From: Cochliopodium minus | Taxonomy: Eukaryota; Discosea; Himatismenida; Cochliopodiidae | Assembly: GCA_024220525.1 (NCBI GenBank) | Contig: JAMYWO010000032.1 | Span: forward strand, 1 to 64,000 | Direction: 5' to 3' | Length of the DNA stretch: 64,000 nucleotides | In this document: positions 43,893 through 55,268 of the stretch, piece by piece | Numbering within the stretch: position 1 is the first letter of the stretch | Layout: each line of letters begins with the position of its first letter | Translations under genes and position numbers: made by a program | Notes under the pieces: generated by a model | Seen by the model: only the letters and a program-made list of their open reading frames with translations | Told to the model about the DNA's origin: nothing | Databases searched by the model: none

Positions 43893-46229
43893 TCACCATT
43901 TAAAGTTTTGATATTGGGCTTTTTGTTGTTGAACAGATTTTTTGAACTCATCTAATTGAGGTTGAGCAGCAACCTTGTTAGAAGATTTTGAACCACCAAC
44001 TTTGACTTCCTCCAAATCAAAGACGTGAGAAGCAACTTTAGTTCCAGAAGTCTTTCTGGCGCTACCATCACGAACAGAATTGAACAAAGAAGAGACAGAT
44101 TTGGAATCAGAGGTGTTTAAAACATAGATGTCATCGATTTTGTTTTGATCAAGGAATTGTTGGAAAAGTGTTGCTTGAGATTCTGCATTAAGAAGAGAAG
44201 AGAAAGGAGAGGAAAGAGGGGAGAAGGAAGAACCGTTGTAACCAAGCAAAAAGAATTGGGCAGCTTGAGAACGAGACAAACGAGAGAGAGCAGGGAAGTA
44301 GCCGTTGGAGTCTTGGACGGTGAAAACGATAGAAGAGACCTTCCCGTTGGATGTTTGAGAAAGTTTTCTGACAGAACTCAATGAAGATCCTCTTTTCTCG
44401 ACATAATCGAAGCTTTTGGTTTGATTAGCATCAACACCGACAACAGCACCACGGAAACCAGAAGACAAAGAAGTGGAATCAGAAAAGGAAGCGTAAGCGC
44501 TAAGCAAACCTTCGCTCAAGAGACTGTTTCCTGCAAGCAAACCGTTGGAGTCAAAAAGAAGGGTGGTCCCATCAACACCAATGTTGGAGTAAGTGTGGGA
44601 AAACAAAGAAAGAACACCCTCTCTTTGGAACTGATGAGAAACTCCAGGCAAAAGAGATTGGATCAAATGTTGAGAAGAATGTTCACCAACAACCAAAACG
44701 ATACCACGAACCAAATCGACGACGGAAAAGTTGTTAGGCAAACCCAAAGACTTGTCGGAAACAAATCCCGAAGCGATGAAAGTAGTGAGATCGTTAGCCA
44801 AACCGACTCTCACTTGGTGATCTGGTGAGTTTTGGAAGGTTTTGTGTTCCTCTTCGATGAGCTTTTGTACTCTTCTTCTTTCTTCTTGGGATTCGATGTC
44901 TTCGACGGTCTTTCCTTGTGCGGAGAGTTTTTGGAGGACTTGGTAGAACTCTTTTTTCTTGTGTTCTCTTGTGATGTCCTTTCCTTCTTTGTCATATACA
45001 CGGTAGACATATTCGAGTGGGATTTGTGAAAAATTTAAAAATTGGCCTAAAAAAAAAATGAGAATTCGTTCAATATCAAAATCCAAAAGAAAAAAAAAAA
45101 ATATTTGAATCAAATTTTAAAAAAAAAAAAAATCATATTTTTAAATAGGAGTTTAAGGAATTTGAATGAATCCTTTCTTAATTCTTCTGATTATACAAAG
45201 AAGACATTGTATGAAATAAATCTTGTTATATCGATCATTTTTACAAACAAATTTCAATAAAGAATCGTTATATTGTTACAAATGTTCTATTTAAAAATGA
45301 GTAAAGCAAATATTGAAAAAAATAAAGGTAAATCTCAGATATAATTTCCAAATAATTAGATATTTTGATTAAATGAAAGATCTTACTCAATACCAATGCA
45401 GAATTGGCATTATCGCAAATGGATCTGATATTGGAGACAGAGGAAGGTCCATCAACGCTTCCATCGTTGACAAAGATGTTGGATTGGGAAGAGATGTAAT
45501 CTCTGGTCTGATCCAAAAGAGGTGCAAACTTTTTCTCTTCGATGGTATCAACATTGGGTGGGAGGGCGGTGTTTTTAACATAAAATATTTTGTGATCATC
45601 TTTAGAGTTGATTTCCACTGTCAATGCTTTATTTTTGTCTATGATGTTTGAAATCAAAGATGTGAGTAAAAATGTAACATAAAATTAATTCATTTATAAT
45701 CTTTCAATGGTCTGTTATTTGATATAATAACATTAATGAATAAATATCAAGCATGAATAATCAAATAATAGAATAACAGTATATTATTAATTTTTATATT
45801 TCTATTAATGAAATGAATATCTTAAACCCTTTGATATATTCATTTTTGTTCATATAAGTCTTTTTCTATGACCTAATTATCTTTTTTTTTCATCTTTACC
45901 AAATTTTCCTTTAGAATACATTATCAACCCTCTATGATGGAGATTACGAAATGCATCTCCTACTTCTGGAGTTACACCATATCTATTCAAAGACCAATTC
46001 AATGGAGCTTCATTTCCAAGCCTATCATCACCCAAAAGAAAGTAATCAGAATCTTCATCTTGTTTTGGAATCTTATATATTTTATCATTGTATAAAATAA
46101 GATATATAAGAAATATTTGTGTCAAAAAAAAATTTTGTTAATTACCCATTTGCTTCTTCTTCTCAATCTTCTGAAATCAAGAGATGAATTTGAAAAACTT
46201 CTTATTATATTTGTTTGTATTTCATTGTT
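43893..46229 (-). CDS. ATP-type PEP carboxykinase-like protein, probable pseudoenzyme
   Basis: Minus-strand exons: an Arg/Ser-rich N-terminal piece (SFSNSSLDFRRLRRRSK, start codon not found), then about 46080-45910 with LNWSLNRYGVTPEVGDAF, 45641-45385, and a long last exon from about 45045 to 43893. Blocks align with ATP-PEPCK: SQSNIFVNDGSVDGPSSVSN (family LFVVDAFCGANPDTRLSVR), IQSLLPG, and VFTVQDSNGYFPALSRLSR followed by QFFLLGYNGSSFSP (family FLTADAFGVLPPVSRL...FLSGFTA). The phosphate loop GLSGTGKTTL is replaced by GVDGTTLLF, without the GK pair, and the TGRSPKDK segment is also lost. Enzymatic activity is therefore doubtful. The N-terminal composition would suit a mitochondrial presequence. 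The family call is by pattern only. Confidence 0.7.
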
Positions 46230-46697
46230 CTACATTTTTTTTGAAGAGTATATTTTTTGTTTTTAATATGAAGGATATAGAATGATCATTTTACGAATAT
46301 GTTATTTTTCAATAATTTGGAAGATTTAATATTCTTAAAGTGTTTCATTTCTCTTTTTTTATTTTTATTCAAATCAAATATTTTTATAATAGTTTAAATA
46401 CTTTATATATCTTCTTATTTGGAGGTCATTATTCCAAAGATGAATCTATTGAAAAGAGATGGTTCATACTAACAATCTTTGTTACAAATTACTTGGAAAT
46501 AATAAAGAATAATGAGTATATAACAATCTTTTGTTTTTTTAGATACAGTGAAAATATAAAAATAAAATATAAATAAAAAAAAAAAAAAAAAATCAAATAC
46601 AATCTTTTTTTAAAACTCATTTATTTTTGAAAAGTAACTTTCATTTCCTTTATTTTTTTCATTGATCTTTCAATTTATAAAATTTGAAACGATATTA
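46230..46697. other. Intergenic spacer, divergent promoter region, nothing recognised
   Basis: AT-rich DNA between the minus-strand PEPCK-like gene and the plus-strand SPRY-PONY gene. It should contain both promoters. A 78-codon plus-strand frame at 46340 is of low-complexity hydrophobic composition and is not supported. Confidence 0.5.
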
Positions 46698-48392
46698 ATG
46701 AATACAAACCTAATTTTTAATTTTCTTTTAATTTTAGATGGTAAATTTTATATCAATGATTGAGAATTCAAAAATATTAAAATCAAATTTGTTTCCTTGA
46801 ATAATTTAGGGTAAGATTTTAATAAAGTGAAGAAAATTTTTTTTTGTTTGGAATACTAAATTTTATATTTTTATTCACCAAAAGCTGAACGTAATGGTCC
46901 AATGGAAGCAAAAATGCTTGTTTTGAATACTCACAAGCTCAATATACAAAGAGGAATGAACGTATGATAACTGAATTTATTTATTTATCAAATAAAAATT
47001 AATATTACCCTCTATATTAGTGCCAAAACAATAGTGATTACAACTATAACACTGCTAAATGTAATGTTGGAGTAAAAGGTGGAGGAAAATGGTTCTATGA
47101 AGTCACCGTCAAAACAAATTCACAAATGTTGTTAGGATGGGTTACCCACGATTACAATAAACCACCAGTAAAAATAAAAATTTTATTCAAATTTACTTTT
47201 TATCAATTCTATTATTATATTCAACTGAAATAACAAATTTACTCTTATATAAAATTCCAATTTATTTTCTTTTCATTTGTAGGATCCAAATCAAGGAATT
47301 GGATTTGATCCAGAAAGTTGGTCATTTGATGGATATAACAGTTATAAATATCATGCTGGTGTATCATCACAATTTGGATCTACTTACTACACAGTTGGAG
47401 ATATTTATGGATTTGGATTAGATATCGATAGCAAAAAAATTGTAAATAGGAACAAAAAAAATATGATAATTAATATGAATATAAACTATAAAAAAATAAA
47501 CTCTCAGATATCCAAATTATACAAAAATTTACTTTAAAAAACTGATTTAATTTATTTTTTCCAAAAGATTGTATGGAAAAATGGTCAATTGCTTGGAGAA
47601 TTGTTCGATAATATCCCTCAAAACAAATTTCTTTATCCTGCATGTTCTTTGAAGAGATATCAACAAGTAGAATACAATTTTGGAGCAACGCCATTCAAAT
47701 TTGCACAAAACGATTACCTTGCTCTTCATTCATTCCTCTCTGAAAAACAAAAACAAGATTTGGAAAAAGTATTCGAAAAATATAAATCTACCGGAATTAA
47801 ATTATCCGAATCAGGTGAAGATTATGGTGATTTCATCAAGCCAGAAGGTGTATTCGAATTGGCAAAAGATATCGGTGCAGTTGGAAGTTATGATCCTGTC
47901 ATGCTTGTTGTCTCTTGGAAGATTGGATGTGCAAGAGCTTGGGAGATTGATAGAAAGGAATGGATGACCCTCTCCCTCTATGGTATCTGTGAAACCAACA
48001 AGCTTACTAGTGAGGCTGCCAAATGGAAAAAGGAGGTTTTCTCTGATAACAATAAGTTCAAACCCTTCTATCGTTTTATTTTTGATTATTTAAGTGAGAA
48101 GAAGAATACCCTTCCTATCGAAATGTGCAGAGAAGTTTGGAAAATGATTTCTTATGACAATAAAAAATGGATTTTATGGGATAAATTCAATACTTACCTT
48201 GATCAAACCAAAAAGAAATTGTTGACTAAAGATGACTGGGCTCAACTTCAAAATTTCATGATTAAATATCCTATTGATCTCGATAAATTCGATGAAAATG
48301 ATCCTTGGCCTGTTTTGTTTGAAGAATTTGTTGATTTCGTTCAAAATGGTGCTCCTGAAAGCGGAAGTGATGACGATGATGATGATATCTAA
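46698..48392 (+). CDS. SPRY domain fused to a PONY/DCN1-like (cullin neddylation) domain
   Basis: The start is tentative: ATG at 46698 joins at phase 1 to ERNGPMEAKMLVLNTHKL, which also has an internal Met at 46902. A SPRY domain follows over four exons (NTAKCNVGVKGGGKWFYEV; LLGWVTHDYN; GIGFDPESWSFDGYNSYKYH; VGDIYGFGLDIDSKKI; IVWKNGQLLGELFDNI; YPACSLKRYQQVEYNFG). The last exon continues into a DCN1-like PONY domain: SYDPVMLVVSWKIGCARAWE, IDRKEWMTLSLYG, FKPFYRFIFDYLSEKKN, LPIEMCREVWKMI and DPWPVLFEEFVDFV, ending in an acidic DDDDDDI tail. PONY domains bind cullins and the NEDD8 E2 to promote cullin neddylation. The SPRY would be a protein-recognition module. I know of no standard family with this architecture. 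Confidence 0.85.
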
Positions 48393-48593
48393 TCTTGCCT
48401 CTATATCTTAATCTATTTTGGTTCCTTTTGAAAATTTATAATAAAATATTCAATATAAGAAGCTTTCTTTTTTGATCGTTGATATCACAAATCACAATCA
48501 CCTCAAAGTAAATCACAATTTTGCTTTGTTTTCTTTATTTATTATCAAAATAATTTAAATCAAAAAAAAAAAAAAGGACTTAGTAATCATATA

Positions 48594-51108
48594 ATGGAAG
48601 ATTTTGAAGAAAGAGATTCTAGTGAAGAAGAATTTAGTTCCACCAGTGAAGAAGAAGAGGAAGAAATTGTTGAATTTAAACCAAAGGGAGATGATTCCAA
48701 AAGAACAAAACAATCAAATATTGGAGATGATAGTAGCGAAGAATGGCCAGAAGGGGTAATAAATTTGATTATTTTAATAAAGGGAAATATTTTGGAAAAA
48801 GAGAATAAAATTAAGAAATATTTCAAAAAATTGAAAATTAAAAGATATATCAACAATATCAATTGAGAGATATCATTCCCACTATTCATCTTTATCCTCC
48901 CTAAACTAAAATAAATTGATTTATTTTTATAAATAAAAGATTACAAGGAATACAGTAGGAAACATTCCTCTCGAATGGTATGATGATTATGATCACATAG
49001 GTAAAAAAAAAATCCAAATTAGTTTTTTGAAAATCAAATAATAAAGAAGATAATTCAATTGGTTCAGATATCATTACATCAAATCAAAAATTAATATTGT
49101 GTTTATCAAAAAAATATAGGTTATGATATCAACGGAAATAAGATTTTGAAATCACAAAGAAAAGATGAAATCGAAGAATTTTTGGCAAAGACAGATGATC
49201 CAAACTATTGGAAGACAATTTACGATGCAGTGAACGATAGAGATGTCATCTTGACAGATAAACAGATTTCGATCTTGAGAAGAATCCAAAAGGGACAATT
49301 GGGAGTGGAATCTGATCCAAACGATTATCTCTTGCCAGTAGAAGATTATGAGAACAAGGATTGGTTTCATCCTGCATCCAATGCACCACCACCCAAATCA
49401 AGATTCCTCCCATCCAAGTGGGAAGCAAAGAGAATAGCTTATCTAGTGAAAGCAATGAGAGGAGGTTGGATAAAACTTCCTGAAGAAGAAAAGGCAGAGA
49501 GGGAAAAGAAAAGAGAGAAAAAATTTTACAACTTGTGGGCAGAGGAAGATCAACTCACCAAGGAACAAAAGACCAGAAAGAAAATGCACATCGAAGCACC
49601 TAAAATCAAGATGCCATCTCACGCAGAGTCTTACAATCCTCCTGTCGAGTACCTCATGACAGAAGAAGGTATCAAAAGTTGGAAAGAAGCACACCCTGAA
49701 GATAGGAGAAGAAACTTTATTCCTCAAAAGTTCAACTCTATGAGAGAAGTCCCTAGATATACGGAGGATATCAAGGAAAGGTTCGAGAGGTGTTTGGACT
49801 TGTACCTTTGTCCTCGTCAAGTCAAGACCAGAAGAAAAATCAAGCCAGAGAAGTTGTTGCCTCAAGTTCCAAAGCCTCAGGACTTGCGTCCTTTCCCAAC
49901 CAGATTGGGTGTTGTCTATGAAGGACACACTGAAAGAGTGAGATCCATTTCTCCTTCTCCAACGGGTGAATATATGGTTTCTGGTAAAGTTTTTTTTTTT
50001 AATTAAAAATATTTATATTTTTAAAACCTTTATTAACTATTTTTCTCTTTTAAATATTAAAGGATCTGAAGATAATACCATCAAAATTTGGGAAGTTGAA
50101 ACAGGTCGTTGTTTGGAAACTCACAAACTCGAAGGAGTCATCCAATACGTCGCATGGAACCCTAACCCTGACTTTTCCCTCATCGCAGTAGCAATAGAAA
50201 GAAGCATCATCATCATTACCCCTCTCTTATCCAGCAAAAGAGTCAAGGAGATCACCGACGGACTCTTCAAAGAGAAATACACTGATCAAAAGTGGATCAG
50301 ACCTGAAAAAGAACAATGGGAAAAGGGACACAGAGCTCACATTGCAGTAGACTCTTTAACTAGCGTTTTAAAATGGCATCCTAAGGGTGATTACTTGGTT
50401 TCTGTTGCTCCTAAGAGTCCTTCTGGTTCTGTTATGATCCATCGTGTTTCTCAACAAAAGACACAAGTTCCTTTCAAGAAGGATTCTGGTTTGATCCAGT
50501 CTGCTTGTTTCCATCCCAGAAAGCCTATCTTCTTTGTTGCCACCCAACGTTACGTCAAGATCTACAATTTGCAGAAACAAAAGTTGATCAAGAAGCTTTC
50601 TTCTGGTGCCAAATGGATTTCTTCTATTGATGTTCACCCTGATGGAGACAACGTCATCATTGGTAAACTTTTTTTTTTAATAATCTTTATTAAAATTTCA
50701 TCTTTTTCGTTTCTTATTATTTATTCTTATTTTTATTTGTACTTTATTTTATTTAAAACTTTTTTTGTTTTATTAGGTTCATATGACTCCAAGGTCTGTT
50801 GGTTCGACTTGGATCTTTCCAAACGTCCTTACAAGACTTTGCGTTATCACAAAATGGCTGTCAGAAATGTCATTTTCCATCAAAAATTTCCTTTATTTGC
50901 AACTTGCAGTGATGACGGTGTTTCCCACATTTTTCATAACACTGTTTATGATGATCTCCTTAAGAATCCTTTGATTGTTCCCGTCAAAATTTTACGTGGT
51001 CACACTGTCGTCGATAATTTGGGTGTCATCGATTGTAAGTGGCATCCTCTTCAACCTTGGTTATTCACTTCTGGTTCTGATAATAAAATTTTGTTATTTA
51101 CTACTTAA
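48594..51108 (+). CDS. BOP1: Ribosome biogenesis protein BOP1/Erb1
   Basis: Five exons (48594-48755, a short one near 48940-48999, 49119-49983, 50064-50661, 50777-51108). The N-terminus is acidic ([18 protein letters not shown]). The BOP1-specific N-terminal domain follows: [69 protein letters not shown] and [15 protein letters not shown] seven-bladed WD40 propeller then starts at [20 protein letters not shown] and ends [18 protein letters not shown]1 acts with PES1 and WDR12 in the nucleolus (PeBoW) in 27S/32S pre-rRNA processing of the 60S subunit. Length and domain order match the family, and three of four introns are phase 1 at a Gly codon. Confidence 0.96.
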
Positions 51109-51309
51109 AAAATGGAAAAAGAAATAAAAGAATTATTTATAATTTTTTTTTTTTAAATTCACATTTTTTGTTAATTTAATGTTTAAATAAGTCTATCTCT
51201 TTTGATTAATGAGTTTATCATATGCCTTGTATCTATTTTAGATATTCAAAGAAAATATAAAAAAATAAAAAAAAAAAATTCCTTTTATACTTTTTAATTT
51301 GAAAGAGAA

Positions 51310-53940
51310 ATGAATATAGAATATATTAGCAAAGGAGGACTAAAGAATTTGGATAATTATAGCTATCATGGAACTGATGAATCTTTCTTTGGAAATAACA
51401 TTTTAAATCCTTTTTGGTGGGTTAGAATATTCTTTAAATTTTTGCTTTTATTCAAAATGTGATTTCTAACTGTCGTATTATATTTAAAAATGGTAAAATA
51501 CAGAACTTCCTTATTGAGTATATGCCAAAAAGTATTGCGTAATAAACCAAAAATAAACCAAAAAAAAAATATAAATATTTTTTAACGTTAATATGCTTAT
51601 ATGATCTCCAGATGATAATTTATTTTTCATTATAAAATTATCATAATTTTTAAAATTCCATCATTCCATTACAACTAGGCCAAATTTGGTAAAAAAGAAG
51701 AAAATATAATTTTATATAAATTCAATTTCACCGAAAATAAAATATTAATGATAAAATTCAGATCACATTGATAGGATTTGTTGCAAATACAATTTGTTAT
51801 TTATTATTCTGGTACTACTCGACAGATTTCATAACAAATTCCCCAGTATTTGTTTATTTCGCATCGGGCATTTTAATTTTTTTCTATCAAACGATGGATA
51901 ATCTTGATGGAAAACAAGCCAGAAGAACAAAATCAAGCTCACCACTTGGGGAACTGTTTGATCATGGTAAATGATTTTTTTTTTTCATTAAATAAGATAA
52001 ACTTAATTTATTTGATAGTCTGTGATGCATCAAGTCTGTTGGTAAACTTTAAATTAAACTTTTAAATTTGCATTATTTATAATTTCTTCTTTGTTGGGTA
52101 TTTTTAAAATTTAATTTTTAAATAAAATTTAATTTTTAAATAAATTAATTTTAATTATTTTTTCAATGGATTTTCTTCATTTAGTTCGTTTAAAAATTTT
52201 GTTTTGTATTTTTGCTGAAAACTATTCACATTTTTAATTTTTACAAAAATTTTTTTTATAATTTATTAATTATTTTATTTTATTTTTAATCATCTTTTAT
52301 AAAGTTTTGAACAGTTTTATTTTTTATTTATTTTAATATTAAAACAATATTTAAAAATTTTTTGTTCTTGCAGATGTTAGTTTCTGTCATTTTGATTTCA
52401 CTGAGAGGAGGGAAATACTATATGGTGATGTCTTTTACACTCACCGCCATTCAGTTTTATTTGACCCATTGGGAAGAGTATTTCACTGGTGTTTTGTTGA
52501 TGGGAAAGTGGGTAAAAAAAAAATGATAAAATTTTTTAGTTTTAATTTAATAAATTTTTTTTTTATTTTAACAAACAGGATGGTCCAACTGAAGGTCAAA
52601 AAATTTTTCTTATATTTTTTTTTATTTTTAAAAAAATTTTAATTTTTTATTTTATTTTTTATTTATAAAAAAATTGATTTTTTATTTTATTTTTTATTTT
52701 TCATTGTTATTTTATTTTTATCAAATTTATTTCTTCAATTTTTTTTTTAGGACAAATAATGATCATTTCAGTCACAGTATTTCAGGGAGTGATGATCTTG
52801 GTAGGTAATGAAGATTTCTGGCTCCATAAAATTGTGGGGGGAATATCTGGTAGAGACATTTTCATTTGGGCATACTGTATCAACAGCGTTTTTTCTACCA
52901 GAAAAGTTGTCTTAAGATCTTTCGCTGCAATGAGAAGCAAAAACAAAGATATTTGTATTTTTTTTTAAAAATAATGATTTTGTTTAATTTATATTTTTTT
53001 CTTTTTTAAAATTTCAAAATATTTTTTTTTATTTTGAAGATTTTTTTGATTTTTTGATTTTCTATTTTTATATTGATTATTTTCTTTTTATTTGTTACTT
53101 TTCGATTTTATTTGTTACTTTTCGATTTTATTTATACTTTTCAAAAAAAAATTCTTTATGTTTTATTTCAATATATTTTTTTTTTTGGTTTTTTATTATT
53201 TTGATTTTTTGATTTTTTGATTTTCTATTTTGATTTTGATTATTTTCTTTTATTTTTTACTTTTCGATTTTATTTTTACTTTTCAAAAAAAAAAAAATTC
53301 TTTCTGTTTTATTTCATCCATTTTTATTTTGAAGATTCCAGTATTTTGGTTTTGGCTCCATTCACTTCTTTCACCATCATGAGTGTCATTTGGTTCTTCA
53401 CCATCGTAGACTTTTTGACTGACATGCAACTCAGGTTGTACTTCAACTGTGTTTGTTTATTATTTGGTTATTTGACATCCAGGTAAAAAATTATTCATTT
53501 ATTTTTATTTTTTATTTTTTATTTTTTATTTTTTATTTTTTATTTTTTATTTTTATATTTTTATTTTTTATTTTTTATTTTTTATTTTTTAATATTTGTA
53601 TTTTTTATTTTTTATTTATTCAGACTCATTGTGCAAAGAATTTGCCAAGAAAGATGTGTTATATTTTATCCAATTTTGGTTCCAATGGCAATAGTCGTTC
53701 TCAACAACCTCTTGTATCCATTAGGGTAAAGAAAATTTTTTTAATTTAAATAAATTTTTTTTTATTTTAAATAAATTTTTTTTTTAATTTAGTTTAAATG
53801 TCTTTTCTCAACTCACTGGAGTTTGGTTGATGTTTTGGTTAACTTTATTCCAATATTTCCATTTTGGCCATTCCATCATTCAACAACTCACCAAATATCT
53901 CAAAATCAATGCCTTTACCATCCCTCCTGTTCGAGACTAA
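51310..53940 (+). CDS. CDP-alcohol phosphotransferase (choline/ethanolamine phosphotransferase)
   Basis: Many small exons join to [41 protein letters not shown] and on to a multi-pass protein. One exon (51679-51688) is only 10 bases, GCCAAATTTG, and completes the conserved APNLIT. The catalytic signature D-G-x2-A-R-x8-G-x3-D-x3-D is complete across an intron: [19 protein letters not shown] then HVCDASSLL (the second exon about 23 bases). Later blocks ([28 protein letters not shown], and several hydrophobic helices) match EPT1/CPT1. The enzyme transfers phosphocholine or phosphoethanolamine from CDP-alcohol to diacylglycerol, the last step of the Kennedy pathway, in ER or Golgi membrane. Substrate preference is not decided. 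Confidence 0.92.
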
Positions 53941-54302
53941 TACCCAACGTTGATTTGTCAAATATACTTTTTTTTCCCTTACATTATAAATTCCTAAAAA
54001 ACACTTTATAAAAATTTTGATATAAAAAAAACTCCTCCTTTTTGACTATTTTAATTGTTTAAGTATGAATCAAGTGAATATTTTTTTCAAATCAAAATGT
54101 TCCTTTTCTCAAATTTTAGTTTCTTTAAATTGAAAAAAAAAAAAACTTTTTTTGTTAAGAAAAACACATACTTTTAATAAAACTGTATTTTGTTTTTTTT
54201 AAATTTGTTTTTAATAAAGAAATTCCTAATCAAAGAGAATCAAACTTTTCTCTACAAAATTTTAAAAAAAAAAATTGAAAAAAATTATTTTTTGAGTAAA
54301 GA
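53941..54302. other. Intergenic spacer, nothing recognised
   Basis: T- and A-rich spacer of about 360 bases between the phosphotransferase stop and the next ATG. No RNA gene, terminator hairpin or coding exon is evident. Confidence 0.5.
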
Positions 54303-55088
54303 ATGATAAAAGAAAAGAATAATACAAAACAAACCATCAAAAATGGAGACATGCAAATCAAATCAAACAGAAACCTTGTAAATTGGTGGGTCGATTTATA
54401 TGGAGTGTTGGATGATAATATATTGTACTTCTATAAAACCAAAAATTCTTCCACAAATGAGGATTCTATTAATTTGAAAGATGTATTGACATATACTGTT
54501 GAAGAAGGTATATTTCAGCAAATTTATAAAATAATTTTTAAATACCTATCCATAAATCCTTTATATGATAAAAAATAGCTATATTCGAAATTATTGTTTA
54601 GGAATATTAAATTTTTTTATATTGTTTTATGGTTCATAAAAAATTAAATTGATTCCATCTCGCATATATACATCAATGAACCTATAATACATCTATCCAT
54701 TCGATAAATATTTAAAGAGCAAAATAAAATATGAAAATTTAAATTCTCGCCTAATTTTTTGAACCGAATAGAAAAAAAGATAATCACTATCGAAACAAAT
54801 TCTCAGATGTTTTGGAATAGACAACAAAAATTCATGATATATGTGTTAAACTATCAAGATTTCATCAAATGTAAGTTTATATCCGATCATCATTATTTTT
54901 TTAAAAAGAGAATAACAAAACTTTTTAAATAGGGAATGAAACATTAAAGAGTATTGTCAATAATTTCCAAACAAAAGATTTAGAAGATAATTGGGTAAAA
55001 AAAAAATGAAAATTCTTTTAACTTTTCTGATTTAAACACTTTTTTTTTTTTAAAGGTTGTTGTATCTGAAGAAGAGGAAGATGATTAA
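54303..55088 (+). CDS. Small PH-like domain protein
   Basis: Exon 1 (54303-54508) encodes IKNGDMQIKSNRNLVNWWVD followed by LYGVLDDNILYFYKTKN, the first strands of a PH domain (basic residues, W, then LxxNxLxYYK-like pattern). After a ~265-base intron the next exon gives KIITIETNSQMFWNRQQKFM and IYVLNYQDFIK, then WNETLKSIVNNFQ and a short acidic end (VSEEEEDD, stop 55086-55088). Total length is about 140 residues, just a PH domain and tail. PH proteins of this size act as membrane or protein tethers. The last helix WNETLKSIV fits the C-terminal alpha helix of the fold. Lipid specificity is not predictable. Confidence 0.65.
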
Positions 55089-55268
55089 GCACCATTTCGA
55101 TGAACTTTTTAAACTTCAAAAAAAAATTTTTACCAAGAATTTTTGTTGAATTTAATATATTTTTAAAAAATAAAATAAAAAAGAAAAGTTTTTTTCTTTT
55201 TGTGGGAATGATTTTAATTGTAAATAAAAAAAAAATTAATTTAAAAACAATTTTTTTTTATCTTTTTT

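Noticed and set aside
44145-44828. Plus-strand frames opposite the PEPCK-like exon
   Set aside because: They are Arg/Lys/Thr-rich shadows of a Ser/Leu-rich gene on the minus strand, which has a continuous 350-codon frame and family similarity.
46340-46576. 78-codon plus-strand frame in the PEPCK/SPRY-PONY spacer
   Set aside because: The product is Phe/Ile/Asn/Lys-rich as expected for random AT-rich DNA, with no conserved motif or splice partner.
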